From assembly GCF_020616515.1 (NCBI RefSeq), contig NZ_CP085135.1:4154001-4218000 (forward strand): a stretch of DNA of 64,000 nt, written 5' to 3'. This document shows, piece after piece, positions 10,830-20,630 of the stretch. Origin of the DNA: Mesorhizobium sp. PAMC28654. Its GTDB lineage: Bacteria; Pseudomonadota; Alphaproteobacteria; Rhizobiales; Rhizobiaceae. The translations under genes and the position numbers were made by a program. The number at the start of each line of letters is the position of its first letter. Position 1 is the stretch's first letter. Under the pieces are notes generated by a model. The model made no database searches. It was not told the origin of the DNA and was given only the letters and a program-made list of their open reading frames with translations.

Positions 10830-11201
10830 ATGCCTCCGCGCAAGATAAACCTCGTCGAGGCGGCGGATGCGAAGATCACCAAGGTCTTCGATCCGCATAT
10901 CGCCGGCGACGTGAACGACAGCCAGGCGAAAGTCGCCAAGTTCGGCGAGACCTTCGACTGGCACGCGCATGACAATGAGGATGAAGCCTTCCTCGTGCTG
11001 CGCGGCAGGATCGCGATCGATTTCCGCGACGGTCCGGTCGAACTCGGCGAGGGCGACTTCATCGTCGTGCCGCGCGGCGTCGAGCATCGGCCTCGTTCGC
11101 TCAGCGAACAGCCTGTCGTGCTGATGTTCGAACCGGCAACGACGCTCAACACCGGCAATGCCAAGAGCGACCTCACTGTCTCAGACCTGAAGCGGCTCTG
11201 A
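10830..11201 (+). CDS. Small cupin-domain protein inside the suc operon
   Basis: A 123-residue single-domain cupin. The first cupin motif is seen as [18 protein letters not shown], with two histidines and a glutamate as metal ligands, and the second as [14 protein letters not shown] with the third histidine. These proteins bind a metal and may be enzymes, isomerases or sensors; no substrate can be assigned. It starts four bases after the sucC stop and ends 40 bases before sucD, so it is almost certainly co-transcribed and perhaps translationally coupled to sucC. Its place between two subunits of one enzyme is notable. Confidence 0.88.
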   Translation: MPPRKINLVEAADAKITKVFDPHIAGDVNDSQAKVAKFGETFDWHAHDNEDEAFLVLRGRIAIDFRDGPVELGEGDFIVVPRGVEHRPRSLSEQPVVLMFEPATTLNTGNAKSDLTVSDLKRL

Positions 11202-11241
11202 CCATGCCTTCCTCGATCAACGGTTTTTAAAAAGGGCTCCC

Positions 11242-12144
11242 ATGTCCATTCTCGTCGACAAGAACACCAAGGTTCTCGTGCAGGGCCTGACCGGCAAGAC
11301 CGGTACGTTCCACACCGAGCAGGCGCTGGCCTATCACGGCACGAAAATGGTCGGCGGTATCCATCCCAAGAAGGGTGGCGAGACCTGGACCGGTTCGAAG
11401 GGCGAAAGCCTGCCCATCTTCGCCACCGTCGCCGAGGGCAAGGAAAAGACCGGCGCCAACGCGTCCGTCATCTATGTGCCGCCGGCAGGTGCCGCCGAAG
11501 CGATCCTGGAAGCGATCGAAGCGGAGATCCCGCTGATCATCTGCATCACCGAGGGCATACCGGTGATGGACATGATCAAGGTCAAGGCGCGGCTCGACCG
11601 TTCGACATCCAGGCTGATCGGCCCGAACTGCCCAGGCGTGCTCACCCCCAATGAATGCAAGATCGGCATCATGCCCGGTAACATCTTCCGCAAGGGCTCG
11701 GTCGGCGTTGTTTCGCGCTCGGGAACACTTACTTATGAGGCAGTGTTCCAGACCACCAATGTCGGCCTCGGCCAGACCACCGCCGTTGGCATTGGCGGCG
11801 ATCCCGTCAAGGGCACCGAATTCATCGACGTGCTCGAGATGTTCCTCGCCGATGACGAGACCAAGTCGATCATCATGATCGGCGAGATCGGCGGTTCGGC
11901 CGAGGAAGACGCCGCGCAGTTCCTCAAGGACGAAGCCAAGCGTGGCCGCAAGAAGCCGATGGCCGGCTTCATCGCCGGGCGCACGGCGCCGGCCGGACGT
12001 ACCATGGGTCATGCGGGCGCGGTCATCTCCGGCGGCAAGGGCGGCGCCGAGGACAAGATCGCGGCGATGGAATCGGCCGGCATCAAGGTTTCGCCCTCGC
12101 CGGCGCGTCTCGGCACGACGCTGGTCGAGGCGATCAAGGGTTAA
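11242..12144 (+). CDS. sucD: Succinyl-CoA synthetase, alpha subunit
   Basis: A 300-residue alpha subunit. It begins [23 protein letters not shown], with the CoA-binding Rossmann fold, and contains [11 protein letters not shown]. The phosphohistidine region is recognisable in the C-terminal half as [13 protein letters not shown]. It pairs with SucC; AAGGG lies six bases before the ATG. A long G-rich inverted repeat starts directly at its stop codon. Confidence 0.97.
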   Translation: MSILVDKNTKVLVQGLTGKTGTFHTEQALAYHGTKMVGGIHPKKGGETWTGSKGESLPIFATVAEGKEKTGANASVIYVPPAGAAEAILEAIEAEIPLIICITEGIPVMDMIKVKARLDRSTSRLIGPNCPGVLTPNECKIGIMPGNIFRKGSVGVVSRSGTLTYEAVFQTTNVGLGQTTAVGIGGDPVKGTEFIDVLEMFLADDETKSIIMIGEIGGSAEEDAAQFLKDEAKRGRKKPMAGFIAGRTAPAGRTMGHAGAVISGGKGGAEDKIAAMESAGIKVSPSPARLGTTLVEAIKG

Positions 12145-12235
12145 GGGAATAGGGGAGTACGGGAGTAGGGCAGTAGGGAAAAGATCAGCGGCAAAACGCC
12201 CTACTCCCCTACTGCCTTATTCCCCTACTCCCCTC
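12145..12235 (+). repeat. Long G-rich inverted repeat between sucD and sucA, with G-quadruplex potential
   Basis: The left arm (12145-12178) is built of short units such as GGGAGTA and GGCAGTA, and the right arm (about 12199-12235) is its imperfect complement. On the coding strand the left arm has five runs of three or more G with four- to five-base spacers, which fits a G-quadruplex motif; it could instead pair with the right arm as a stem of about 34 bases. It lies wholly between the sucD stop and the sucA start. Confidence 0.75.
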
Positions 12236-12272
12236 CAACTAAGGAGACGGAGCAAGGGCTCCGCTAGGTGAC

Positions 12273-15260
12273 ATGGCAAGACAAGATCAGGCCAACGACC
12301 AATTTTCGCTCACCTCTTTCCTCTATGGCGGCAACGCCGACTATATCGACGCGCTCTACGCCGCCTATGAGGATGATCCCGCCTCGGTCAACCCCGATTG
12401 GCAGGAGTTCTTTGCCGGTCTGAAGGACGATGCCGGCGATGTGCGCAAGAACGCCAAGGGCGCCTCCTGGGCCAAGCCCTCCTGGCCGCTGCAGGCCAAT
12501 GGCGAGCTGGTGTCGGCGCTCGACGGCAATTGGGGCATCGTCGAGAAGCATCTGGAGAAGAAGGTCAAGGATACGGCGGTCACCAACGGTGTCGTCCTTT
12601 CCGACGCCGATGTGCACCAGGCGACGCGCGACTCCGTACGCGCGATCATGATGATCCGCGCCTACCGCATGCGCGGCCATCTGCACGCCAATCTCGATCC
12701 GCTCGGCATCGCCAAGCCGCTCGAGGACTACAACGAACTGTCGCCGGAAAACTACGGTTTTACCGCCGCCGACTACGACCGGCCGATCTTCCTCGACAAT
12801 GTGCTCGGGCTCGAATTCGGCACCGTCCGGCAGATGCTGGAAATCCTGACCCGCACCTATTGCTCGACGCTCGGCGTCGAGTTCATGCATATTTCGGACC
12901 CCGAGGAAAAGGCCTGGATCCAGGCCCGCATCGAAGGCGCCGACAAGGAGATTTCCTTCACCGCCACCGGCAAGAAGGCGATCCTGCAGAAGCTGGTCGA
13001 GGCCGAAGGTTTTGAGCAGTTCATCGACGTCAAGTACAAGGGCACCAAGCGTTTCGGCCTCGATGGCAGTGAAGCGCTGATCCCGGCGCTGGAGCAGATC
13101 GTCAAGCGTGGCGGCCAGCTCGGCATGAAGGAAATCGTGCTCGGCATGGCGCATCGCGGCCGGCTGAACGTGCTCTCCCAGGTGATGGCCAAGCCGCACC
13201 GCGCCATCTTCCATGAGTTCAAGGGTGGCTCGGCCGCACCCGACGAGGTCGAGGGCTCGGGCGACGTCAAGTACCATCTCGGCGCCTCGTCGGACCGCGA
13301 GTTCGACGGCAACAAGGTGCATCTGTCGTTGACCGCCAACCCTTCGCATCTGGAAATCGTCGATCCGGTGGTGATGGGCAAGGCGCGCGCCAAGCAGGAC
13401 TATCTGTTTGGCCGCAGCCGTGAGGAGATCGTGCCGCTGGAAGAGCGCGCCAAGGTGCTGCCGCTGCTCTTGCATGGCGACGCCGCCTTCGCCGGCCAGG
13501 GCGTGATCGCTGAAATCCTCGGCCTGTCCGGCCTGCGCGGCCACCGCGTCGCCGGCACGCTGCATTTCATCATCAACAACCAGATCGGCTTCACCACCAA
13601 TCCGCGCTTCTCGCGTTCGTCGCCCTATCCGTCCGACGTCGCCAAGATGATCGAGGCGCCGATCTTCCACGTCAATGGCGACGACCCGGAAGCCGTTGTC
13701 CATGCCACCAAGGTGGCGATAGAATTCCGCATGAAGTTCCACAAGCCGGTGGTGGTGGACATGTTCTGCTACCGCCGCTTCGGCCACAATGAGGGCGACG
13801 AACCGGCCTTCACACAGCCGCTCATGTACCGCAACATCCGCACCCACAAGACGACGGTGCAGATCTATGGCGAGCGGCTGATCGCCGAGGGCCACATCAG
13901 CCAGGCCGAGCTCGACAAGCTCAAGGCTGACTGGCGCGCGCACCTCGAATCCGAGTGGGAAGTCGGCCAGCACTACAAGCCTAACAAGGCCGACTGGCTT
14001 GACGGCGCCTGGTCGGGCCTGCGCACGGCCGACAACCAGGATGAACAGCGGCGCGGCAAGACCGCCGTGCCGGTCAAGACGCTGAAGGAAATCGGCAAGA
14101 AGCTGACCGACGTGCCGAAGGATTTCGAGGCGCACAAGACGATCATCCGCTTCCTCGAAAATCGCCGCCAGGCGATCGACTCCGGCGAAGGCATCGACTG
14201 GTCGACGGCGGAGGCGCTGGCCTTTGGCGCGATCCTGCTTGACGGCAATCCGATCCGCCTGTCCGGCCAGGATTCCGAACGCGGCACCTTCTCGCAGCGC
14301 CATTCCGTGCTCTACGACCAGCGCGACGAGACACGCTACATCCCGCTCAACAATCTGTCGGCGGCACAAGCCGGCTATGAAGTCATCAACTCGATGCTGT
14401 CGGAAGAGGCGGTGCTGGGCTTCGAATATGGCTACAGCCTGGCGGAGCCGAAGGCACTGACGCTCTGGGAAGCGCAGTTCGGCGACTTCGCCAACGGTGC
14501 ACAGGTGGTGTTCGACCAGTTCATCTCCTCGGGCGAGCGCAAGTGGTTGCGCATGTCGGGCCTCGTCTGCCTGTTGCCGCATGGCTATGAAGGCCAGGGC
14601 CCGGAGCATTCCTCGGCCCGGCTTGAGCGGTTCCTGCAGCTTTGCGCCGAAGACAACATGCAGGTGGCCAACTGCACGACGCCGGCCAACTACTTCCACA
14701 TATTGCGCCGGCAGCTGAAGCGGGACTTCCGCAAGCCGCTGATCCTGATGACGCCCAAGTCGCTGCTGCGCCACAAGCGGGCGGTGTCGACACTGCCGGA
14801 AATGTCGGGCGAAAGCTCGTTCCACCGGCTGCTGTGGGACGATGCCCAGCTGTTGCCCAACCAGGCGATCAAGCTGGCCAAGGATTCGAAGATCCGCCGC
14901 GTCGTGCTGTGCTCGGGCAAGGTCTATTACGACCTCTACGAGGAGCGCGAGAAGCGCGGCATCAACGACATCTACCTGCTGCGCGTCGAGCAGCTCTATC
15001 CGTTCCCCGCCAAGGCGCTGATCACGGAACTGTCGCGCTTCCGCAATGCCGAGATGGTGTGGTGCCAGGAGGAGCCCAAGAACATGGGCGCCTGGTCGTT
15101 CATCGACCCGTATCTGGAATGGGTGCTGGCGCATATCGACGCCAAGCATCAGCGCGTGCGCTACACCGGCCGCCCCGCGGCCGCGTCGCCGGCGACCGGA
15201 TTGATGTCGAAGCATCTCGCCCAACTCGCCGCGTTGCTCGAAGACGCTCTTGGCGAGTAG
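12273..15260 (+). CDS. sucA: 2-Oxoglutarate dehydrogenase E1 component
   Basis: A 995-residue thiamine-diphosphate enzyme. It begins [20 protein letters not shown], and the early segment [11 protein letters not shown] is the E1 anchor to the E2 core. Cofactor and substrate blocks include [28 protein letters not shown] with the following INNQIGFTT (the GDG...NN thiamine-diphosphate motif), and EYGYSLAEP. With SucB and Lpd it converts 2-oxoglutarate to succinyl-CoA. AGGTGA immediately precedes the ATG. A 1015-codon frame on the opposite strand is only its shadow. Confidence 0.98.
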   Translation: MARQDQANDQFSLTSFLYGGNADYIDALYAAYEDDPASVNPDWQEFFAGLKDDAGDVRKNAKGASWAKPSWPLQANGELVSALDGNWGIVEKHLEKKVKDTAVTNGVVLSDADVHQATRDSVRAIMMIRAYRMRGHLHANLDPLGIAKPLEDYNELSPENYGFTAADYDRPIFLDNVLGLEFGTVRQMLEILTRTYCSTLGVEFMHISDPEEKAWIQARIEGADKEISFTATGKKAILQKLVEAEGFEQFIDVKYKGTKRFGLDGSEALIPALEQIVKRGGQLGMKEIVLGMAHRGRLNVLSQVMAKPHRAIFHEFKGGSAAPDEVEGSGDVKYHLGASSDREFDGNKVHLSLTANPSHLEIVDPVVMGKARAKQDYLFGRSREEIVPLEERAKVLPLLLHGDAAFAGQGVIAEILGLSGLRGHRVAGTLHFIINNQIGFTTNPRFSRSSPYPSDVAKMIEAPIFHVNGDDPEAVVHATKVAIEFRMKFHKPVVVDMFCYRRFGHNEGDEPAFTQPLMYRNIRTHKTTVQIYGERLIAEGHISQAELDKLKADWRAHLESEWEVGQHYKPNKADWLDGAWSGLRTADNQDEQRRGKTAVPVKTLKEIGKKLTDVPKDFEAHKTIIRFLENRRQAIDSGEGIDWSTAEALAFGAILLDGNPIRLSGQDSERGTFSQRHSVLYDQRDETRYIPLNNLSAAQAGYEVINSMLSEEAVLGFEYGYSLAEPKALTLWEAQFGDFANGAQVVFDQFISSGERKWLRMSGLVCLLPHGYEGQGPEHSSARLERFLQLCAEDNMQVANCTTPANYFHILRRQLKRDFRKPLILMTPKSLLRHKRAVSTLPEMSGESSFHRLLWDDAQLLPNQAIKLAKDSKIRRVVLCSGKVYYDLYEEREKRGINDIYLLRVEQLYPFPAKALITELSRFRNAEMVWCQEEPKNMGAWSFIDPYLEWVLAHIDAKHQRVRYTGRPAAASPATGLMSKHLAQLAALLEDALGE

Positions 15261-15310
15261 AGCAGATCTGGGCGAATAAAGAACAGAACCGAAAGCAACG
15301 GACAGGCACA

Positions 15311-16603
15311 ATGGCTACCGAAATCCGCGTTCCCACTCTCGGCGAATCCGTCACCGAAGCGACTATCGGCAAATGGTTCAAGAAGGTCGGCGATGCCATT
15401 GCCGTCGACGAGCCGCTGGTCGAACTTGAAACCGACAAGGTGACTGTGGAGGTGCCGGCTGCGGCCGCCGGAACGCTCACAGAGATCGCTGTCAAGGAAG
15501 GCGAAACCGTCGGCGTCGGCGCGCTGCTTGGGACGATCTCGGCAGGCGGCGCCGCGAAGGCGGCAACCCCCGAGCCGAAGCAGGAAACCGCCGTGGCGCA
15601 GGCCTCTGCGCCGACCGCGGCATCGACGACCAAGCAGGCCGCCGCGCAAGGCGCCAAGATCGCCGGCGAGAGCGAGCTTGAACAGCGCACCATGCCGCCG
15701 GCCCCGTCAGCGGCCAAGCTCATCAACGAGAACAATCTCGCTGTTGATCAGATTTCTGGCTCCGGCAAGCGCGGCCAGGTGCTGAAGGGCGACGTGCTCG
15801 ACGCCATGTCGAAGGGTGCGCCGTCGCAGCCGGCCGAGATGCCGAAGGCGGCACCCGCACCTGCACCGGTTGCCTTTCGTGCGCCGTCCTCCGGCGACGA
15901 TGCATCGCGCGAGGAGCGTGTGCGCATGACCAAACTGCGCCAGACAATCGCGCGCCGCCTCAAGGAAGCGCAGTCGACGGCCGCCATGCTGACCACCTTC
16001 AACGAGGTCGACATGTCAGCGGTGATGGCGCTGCGGACCAAATACAAGGATGTGTTCGAGAAGAAGCACGGCGTGAAGCTCGGCTTCATGGGCTTCTTCA
16101 CCAAGGCCGTCACCCACGCGCTGAAGGAAATCCCTTCGGTCAATGCCGAGATCGACGCCACCGACATCATCTTCAAGAACTACGCCCATATCGGCGTCGC
16201 CGTCGGTACCGAAAAGGGCCTCGTCGTGCCGGTGGTGCGCAATGCCGACCAGATGTCGATCGCCGAGATCGAGAAGGATATTGGCCGGCTGGGCATCGCC
16301 GCGCGTGACGGCAAGCTGTCGGTCGCCGACATGCAGGGCGGCACGTTCACCATCTCCAATGGCGGCGTCTATGGTTCGCTGATGTCGACGCCGATCCTCA
16401 ACGCACCGCAGTCGGGCATCCTCGGCATGCACAAGATCCAGGACCGGCCGGTGGTGGTCGGCGGCCAGATCGTGATCCGGCCGATGATGTATCTGGCGCT
16501 CAGCTACGATCACCGCATTGTCGATGGCAAGGAAGCGGTGACCTTCCTGGTGCGCGTCAAGGAAAGCCTGGAGGATCCGGAACGGCTGGTGCTGGATCTG
16601 TGA
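15311..16603 (+). CDS. sucB: Dihydrolipoyl succinyltransferase, E2 of 2-oxoglutarate dehydrogenase
   Basis: A 430-residue E2 with one lipoyl domain; the lipoylated lysine is K43 in ETDKVTVEV. An Ala/Pro-rich linker leads to a peripheral subunit-binding domain at [21 protein letters not shown] second linker leads to the catalytic domain, ending with [15 protein letters not shown], where His and Asp of DHRxxDG are the active site. The start [17 protein letters not shown] at 15311 was chosen; the frame is open far upstream inside sucA. It is followed at 16 bases by three unrelated genes before lpd. Confidence 0.97.
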   Translation: MATEIRVPTLGESVTEATIGKWFKKVGDAIAVDEPLVELETDKVTVEVPAAAAGTLTEIAVKEGETVGVGALLGTISAGGAAKAATPEPKQETAVAQASAPTAASTTKQAAAQGAKIAGESELEQRTMPPAPSAAKLINENNLAVDQISGSGKRGQVLKGDVLDAMSKGAPSQPAEMPKAAPAPAPVAFRAPSSGDDASREERVRMTKLRQTIARRLKEAQSTAAMLTTFNEVDMSAVMALRTKYKDVFEKKHGVKLGFMGFFTKAVTHALKEIPSVNAEIDATDIIFKNYAHIGVAVGTEKGLVVPVVRNADQMSIAEIEKDIGRLGIAARDGKLSVADMQGGTFTISNGGVYGSLMSTPILNAPQSGILGMHKIQDRPVVVGGQIVIRPMMYLALSYDHRIVDGKEAVTFLVRVKESLEDPERLVLDL

Positions 16604-16619
16604 TCGGAGCTGATCCGCA

Positions 16620-17339
16620 ATGAGCGGCTGGCCAGATACCCTACGCCGATTGTTTCGGGGTGGACTCGTCTGGCTGGGTGTTGTCTCCGCTTTGCCGCTG
16701 GCCGCTTCGGCCACCGATTGGGACGTCTCCGAGGTGAGCAGCAATCTCGCGGTGTTTGCCCTCGGCGATGCTGAGATGGCCGAGCGGAAGATCACCACCA
16801 CCACGATCGGTGAGCTCGAGCTACCGACAGGCCAAATCATCGCCTGCGATCCGCTTATCACCGGGCTGGAGCGGCCTGTGTTTAGCCGCAAGGTCAGACC
16901 GGGACGCTATCCGGTAACCTTGTTCGAGGCGCAAGGCCGGGTTGCCGCAGCGGTATTGCGGTTTGGCCCTGGTTTGCCAGTGCGATGGGAATTGGCCACC
17001 TTCGCCCGCGACGGCAGCGGCGTGTCGGCATGGAAGTCCGGATTTATTGTCGATGACGCAGTTGCGTCGTTCATGGACACGTCGATTATGACGCTCATAT
17101 CCGACCCGGAGGAATTCGACGACTATCTTGCTGACATTGCGTGGTCCCTCGACAGGTTCGGTATGGATAATCCGGTTGCTGGCAATCCGCTTAATATCGT
17201 CATGTTCGACACTGGCTGGGGCGACGGGACGTACACATCCTGGTGGGGATTGGACGCGGCCGGCGAGCCGCTGGTCTTGATGACCGATTTCGAAGTGCTC
17301 GAAAACGCCGATGGCCGAGAAAGCGGCCAGGCCAACTGA
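16620..17339 (+). CDS. DUF4241 domain protein, secreted or membrane-anchored
   Basis: A 239-residue protein with an N-terminal hydrophobic segment (residues about 12-31, WLGVVSALPLAASA) that looks like a signal peptide. The rest resembles DUF4241: RPGRYPVTLFEAQGR, then near the end WGDGTYTSWWGLDAAG and LVLMTDFEVL. The function of DUF4241 is unknown to me. It starts 16 bases after sucB, and its TGA overlaps the next ATG as TGATG, so it is translationally coupled to the following gene. Placement within the 2-oxoglutarate dehydrogenase operon suggests co-expression, not necessarily a shared pathway. Confidence 0.75.
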   Translation: MSGWPDTLRRLFRGGLVWLGVVSALPLAASATDWDVSEVSSNLAVFALGDAEMAERKITTTTIGELELPTGQIIACDPLITGLERPVFSRKVRPGRYPVTLFEAQGRVAAAVLRFGPGLPVRWELATFARDGSGVSAWKSGFIVDDAVASFMDTSIMTLISDPEEFDDYLADIAWSLDRFGMDNPVAGNPLNIVMFDTGWGDGTYTSWWGLDAAGEPLVLMTDFEVLENADGRESGQAN

Positions 17340-17848
17340 TGACAAAGTTTGCTTCGCCCATGATCGGATTTATGGCAGGCTCGCTGGCTTTTCTGGCTGC
17401 GGGTTCTGCGGCGAGAGCTGCCTGCCCGATCGAACTCGCAGTCTATGGCGACCCGCAAAGCGGCACCGAGATCGACTTCACCCCAACCGGCACCTCGGCG
17501 ACCGTCACCAATACCTTTCGCATGATCCTCGACAACAACGTGGTGCTGAACGGCATCGTGATGTGGAGCACGGGCGAAGAGCGGCCGAATGGCTCCTTGA
17601 TGTACAAATGTCCCGAGGGCGATGTCACCGGCGGCGAACTTGCCGCCTGCACCCTCTGGAGCGGCGTCATCTATACGTCTGACGACAAGGGCACGATCGG
17701 GCTGTTGCCGGCGCAAGGCATCGATGCGCCGAAGACACTGATCCTGCCTGATCTCGGGCCATCGCTGCGGCATTCCCTGGCCTATGGCGGCACCGGATTC
17801 TCGAAAGTGCCGTCGGACGTTTTCGTCATGAAGGGTTGCCAGGAATGA
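17339..17848 (+). CDS. Secreted hypothetical protein
   Basis: A 169-residue protein with a clear signal peptide (MTKFASPMIGFMAGSLAFLA, cleavage near ARAAC). The mature part is rich in Gly, Thr and Asp and holds four cysteines (ACPIEL, YKCPEG, AACTLW, KGCQE), so disulfides in the periplasm are likely. I do not recognise a family. Its ATG overlaps the stop of the DUF4241 gene, and its TGA overlaps the ATG of the SDR gene, so three genes in a row are coupled. Confidence 0.72.
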   Translation: MTKFASPMIGFMAGSLAFLAAGSAARAACPIELAVYGDPQSGTEIDFTPTGTSATVTNTFRMILDNNVVLNGIVMWSTGEERPNGSLMYKCPEGDVTGGELAACTLWSGVIYTSDDKGTIGLLPAQGIDAPKTLILPDLGPSLRHSLAYGGTGFSKVPSDVFVMKGCQE

Positions 17849-18597
17849 GTGGGGCTCGGGTTGCACTGGTTACTGGCGGCAGCCGTGGCATTGGCGCGGC
17901 GACCTGCCGTTTTGCCGCCGATGCCGGCTACCGCGTCGTGGTCAATTATGCGTCGAACGAGGCTGCGGCCGGAGCTCTTGTCCAGGACATCGAGCAAGCC
18001 GGCGGCAAGGCCATCGCCATCAAGGCCGATGTCGGCAACGAATCCGAGATCCTGTCGATGTTCGAGCAGATCGATCGCGCCTTCGGCCGCCTCGACGCGC
18101 TGGTCAACAATGCCGGCGTTCTCGATGTGATGTCACGTCTCGACGGCATCAGTGCGGCCCGCATGGAACGCATGATGCGCGTCAACGTCGTCGGCTCGAT
18201 GCTGTGCGCCCGCGAAGCGGTGAAGCGCATGTCGACCCGTCACGGCGGCAAGGGCGGCTCTATCGTCAACCTTTCTTCCATGGCGGCGCATATCGGCGGG
18301 GCGAACCAGTATGTCGACTATGCCGCGTCCAAGGGCGCCATCGACAGTTTCACCATAGGCCTGGCGCGGGAAGTCGCCGCCGAAGGCATCCGGGTGAACG
18401 CAGTCAGCCCGGGGATCATCGATACCGAGATGCATGCGTCGACGGGCGAGCCCGACAGGGTCGCCCTGATACAGGACACGCTACCGATGAAAAGGGCGGG
18501 CACGGCCGATGAAGTGGCGCGTGCGATTCTCTATCTTCTATCCGATGCGGCGTCCTATACGACGGGCGCGATCTTGAATGTGAGTGGCGGCCGCTGA
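17845..18597 (+). CDS. Short-chain dehydrogenase/reductase (SDR, FabG-like)
   Basis: A 250-residue classical SDR. The cofactor loop is VTGGSRGIGAATC near residue 8, the NNAG motif is LVNNAGVLD, and the catalytic pair YxxxK is Y159 and K163 in YVDYAASKGAI. The C-terminal part has VSPGIIDTEMHA and GAILNVSGGR, usual for NADP-dependent 3-oxoacyl reductase or glucose-dehydrogenase-like members. The substrate is not assignable. The ATG at 17845 overlaps the previous stop as ATGA; an in-frame TTG at 17836 is less likely. It lies 24 bases before lpd. Confidence 0.9.
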   Translation: MSGARVALVTGGSRGIGAATCRFAADAGYRVVVNYASNEAAAGALVQDIEQAGGKAIAIKADVGNESEILSMFEQIDRAFGRLDALVNNAGVLDVMSRLDGISAARMERMMRVNVVGSMLCAREAVKRMSTRHGGKGGSIVNLSSMAAHIGGANQYVDYAASKGAIDSFTIGLAREVAAEGIRVNAVSPGIIDTEMHASTGEPDRVALIQDTLPMKRAGTADEVARAILYLLSDAASYTTGAILNVSGGR

Positions 18598-18621
18598 GCG
18601 CCAGGCGAAAAGGGTACTATC

Positions 18622-20028
18622 ATGGCTTATGACGTCGTTATCATCGGATCGGGACCAGGCGGCTATGTCTGCGCCATCAAGGCGGCGCAGCTAGGTCTGA
18701 AGACGGCGGTGATCGAGAAGAACCCGACCTTTGGCGGCACTTGCCTCAACATCGGGTGCATTCCGTCCAAGGCGCTTCTCCATGCCTCCGAGATGTTCGC
18801 CGAGGCCGGCCATTCCTTCGACACGCTCGGTGTCGAGATCAGCGCGCCGAAGCTGAACCTGAAGAAGATGATGACGCACAAGGACACGACGGTGGCGTCC
18901 AACGTCAACGGCGTCGCCTTCCTCTTCAAGAAGAACAAGATCGACAGCTTTCGCGGCACCGGCAAGGTGATTGCGGCCGGCAAGGTGTCGGTCACCGGCG
19001 AGGACGGCAAGGTCGAGGAGATCGAGACCAAGAACATCGTCATCGCTACCGGCTCGGATGTCGCCGGCATTCCCGGCGTCAAGGTCGATATCGACGAGAA
19101 GGTGATCGTGTCGTCGACAGGCGCGCTGTCGCTGGACAAGGTGCCCAGCCATCTCGTGGTGGTCGGTGGCGGCGTCATCGGCCTTGAGCTCGGCTCGGTG
19201 TGGGCGCGGCTTGGCGCCAAGGTCACCGTTGTCGAATTCCTCGACACCATTCTGGGCGGCATGGACGGCGAGGTCTCCAAGCAGTTCCAGCGGTTGTTGT
19301 CCAAGCAGGGTTTCGAGTTCAAGCTCGGCGCAAAGGTGACCGGCGTCGCCAAGGCGAAGAAGGGCGCTACCGTCACGTTCGAGCCGGTGAAGGGCGGCGC
19401 GGCGGAAACCATCGACGCCGACGTCGTGCTGATCGCCACCGGGCGCCGTGCCTATTCCGACAGCCTCGGCTTGAAGGAAGCCGGCGTCGAGGTCGACGAG
19501 CGCGGCCGGGTCAAGACAGATGGCCATCTGAAGACCAATGTTCCCGGCATCTATGCCATCGGCGATGTCATCGCCGGTCCGATGCTGGCCCACAAGGCCG
19601 AGGACGAGGGCGTTGCAGCGGCGGAGACCATCGCCGGCCAGGCAGGTCATGTGAACTATGACGTCATCCCGAGCGTCGTCTACACGAGCCCGGAGATCGC
19701 CTCTGTCGGCAAGACCGAGGAGGAATTGAAGAAGGCCGGCATCGACTACAAGGTCGGGAAATTCCCGTTCAGCGCCAATGGCCGGGCGCGCGCCATGCTG
19801 CACACCGACGGCTTCGTGAAGATCCTGGCCGACAAGCAGAGCGACCGCGTGCTTGGCGTGCATATCGTCGGCTTCGGCGCCGGCGAGATGATCCATGAGG
19901 CGGTGGTGCTGATGGAGTTTGGCGGCTCGTCGGAAGACCTCGCCCGCACCTGTCATGCGCATCCGACCATGTCGGAAGCGGTGAAGGAAGCGGCGCTGGC
20001 TACTTTCTTCAAGCCGATCCACATTTAA
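18622..20028 (+). CDS. lpd: Dihydrolipoyl dehydrogenase (E3)
   Basis: A 468-residue flavoprotein disulfide reductase. The FAD-binding start is [20 protein letters not shown]. The redox-active cysteines are C41 and C46 in [13 protein letters not shown], the NAD-binding loop is [15 protein letters not shown], and the catalytic histidine-glutamate pair is H447 and E452 in [10 protein letters not shown]. It reoxidises the lipoyl groups of SucB and so completes the 2-oxoglutarate dehydrogenase complex. AAGGG lies eight bases before the ATG. It is the last gene of the TCA run and is followed by a hairpin. Confidence 0.97.
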   Translation: MAYDVVIIGSGPGGYVCAIKAAQLGLKTAVIEKNPTFGGTCLNIGCIPSKALLHASEMFAEAGHSFDTLGVEISAPKLNLKKMMTHKDTTVASNVNGVAFLFKKNKIDSFRGTGKVIAAGKVSVTGEDGKVEEIETKNIVIATGSDVAGIPGVKVDIDEKVIVSSTGALSLDKVPSHLVVVGGGVIGLELGSVWARLGAKVTVVEFLDTILGGMDGEVSKQFQRLLSKQGFEFKLGAKVTGVAKAKKGATVTFEPVKGGAAETIDADVVLIATGRRAYSDSLGLKEAGVEVDERGRVKTDGHLKTNVPGIYAIGDVIAGPMLAHKAEDEGVAAAETIAGQAGHVNYDVIPSVVYTSPEIASVGKTEEELKKAGIDYKVGKFPFSANGRARAMLHTDGFVKILADKQSDRVLGVHIVGFGAGEMIHEAVVLMEFGGSSEDLARTCHAHPTMSEAVKEAALATFFKPIHI

Positions 20029-20040
20029 AGGCCGACTTCG

Positions 20041-20062
20041 TCATCCTCGAGCCCGAGGATGA
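20041..20062 (+). terminator. Hairpin downstream of lpd
   Basis: A nine-base perfect stem, TCATCCTCG / CGAGGATGA with loop AGCC, starts 13 bases after the lpd stop. There is no T run after it, so it may be an mRNA 3'-end stabiliser rather than a complete intrinsic terminator. Confidence 0.5.
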
Positions 20063-20092
20063 ACGCGTAGTGACATTCAGCCCCCAAAACAA

Positions 20093-20118
20093 AACGGCCC
20101 GCCTTTCAGCGGGCCGTT
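20093..20118 (-). terminator. Intrinsic terminator for the Ala/Pro-rich gene
   Basis: A perfect ten-base stem AACGGCCCGC / GCGGGCCGTT with a six-base loop. Read on the minus strand it is followed by TTTTGTTTT, a good T tract, and it lies 21 bases past the stop of the minus-strand Ala/Pro-rich gene. It could also act weakly for lpd read-through. Confidence 0.8.
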
Positions 20119-20138
20119 CGTATTTGATGTCGAGCCGA

Positions 20139-20447
20139 TCAGTTGGCTGGTGCGGCAGGGGCCGGCGCTGGTGCAGGAGCAGGAGCCGGAGCGGGCGTTG
20201 CGGGCGCCGGTGTTGCGGGAGCTGGCGCTGGGGTCGCGGGAGCCGGTTCGGCGGGCTTCATTGCCGGTGCTGGTGCAGGTGCAGGAGCTGGTGTGCTGGC
20301 GGCTGGCGCCTCGGCAGGTGCCGGCGCATGGTCGGCGCTTCTTCCGAAAACGTAGTAGGCGACAATTGCCAGTATGATGACGACCAGCGCAATCAACCAG
20401 GTGCTGCCGCCACCGGATTGGGGAGCGGTATCGTTTGGGTTCGCCAT
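20139..20447 (-). CDS. Single-pass membrane protein with Ala-Pro repeat tail
   Basis: A 102-residue protein: a polar 16-residue start, one transmembrane helix (TWLIALVVIILAIVAYYVFG, residues about 16-35), then about 65 residues almost only of alternating Ala and Pro with two Glu and one Lys. The tail would be an extended rod on one face of the membrane, as in TonB-like or cell-wall-spanning linkers. GGAGGA just upstream of the ATG and an intrinsic terminator after the stop support a real gene, although low-complexity DNA also opens frames on the other strand. Function unknown. Confidence 0.75.
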   Translation of the reverse strand: MANPNDTAPQSGGGSTWLIALVVIILAIVAYYVFGRSADHAPAPAEAPAASTPAPAPAPAPAMKPAEPAPATPAPAPATPAPATPAPAPAPAPAPAPAAPAN

Positions 20448-20630
20448 AAAAGTGTCCTCCGTGGATTAAAAGTATCAATCAACTGCCATCAACGCGCAAT
20501 CCTTGAACAGGTTTCACGCCAAGGATCGAAAACGCCAAAAACAAGGCGGTCGGGCCCTGTCCGGCGGCGTTTCGCCACGCAGCGAGGCAGACTAACCGAT
20601 GCTATCGTTGGTTGCGAGGTATTTGCCGAC

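Noticed and set aside
12264-15311. A 1015-codon open frame on the minus strand
   Set aside because: It is the exact antisense of sucA, arising from high-GC third positions. Its sequence is His/Arg/Leu-rich without any recognisable domain.
20070-20630. Coding extension upstream of the DUF2867 gene and Gly/Ala frames over 20143-20355
   Set aside because: They overlap the terminator and the antisense of the Ala-Pro gene. The low-complexity tract keeps several frames open.
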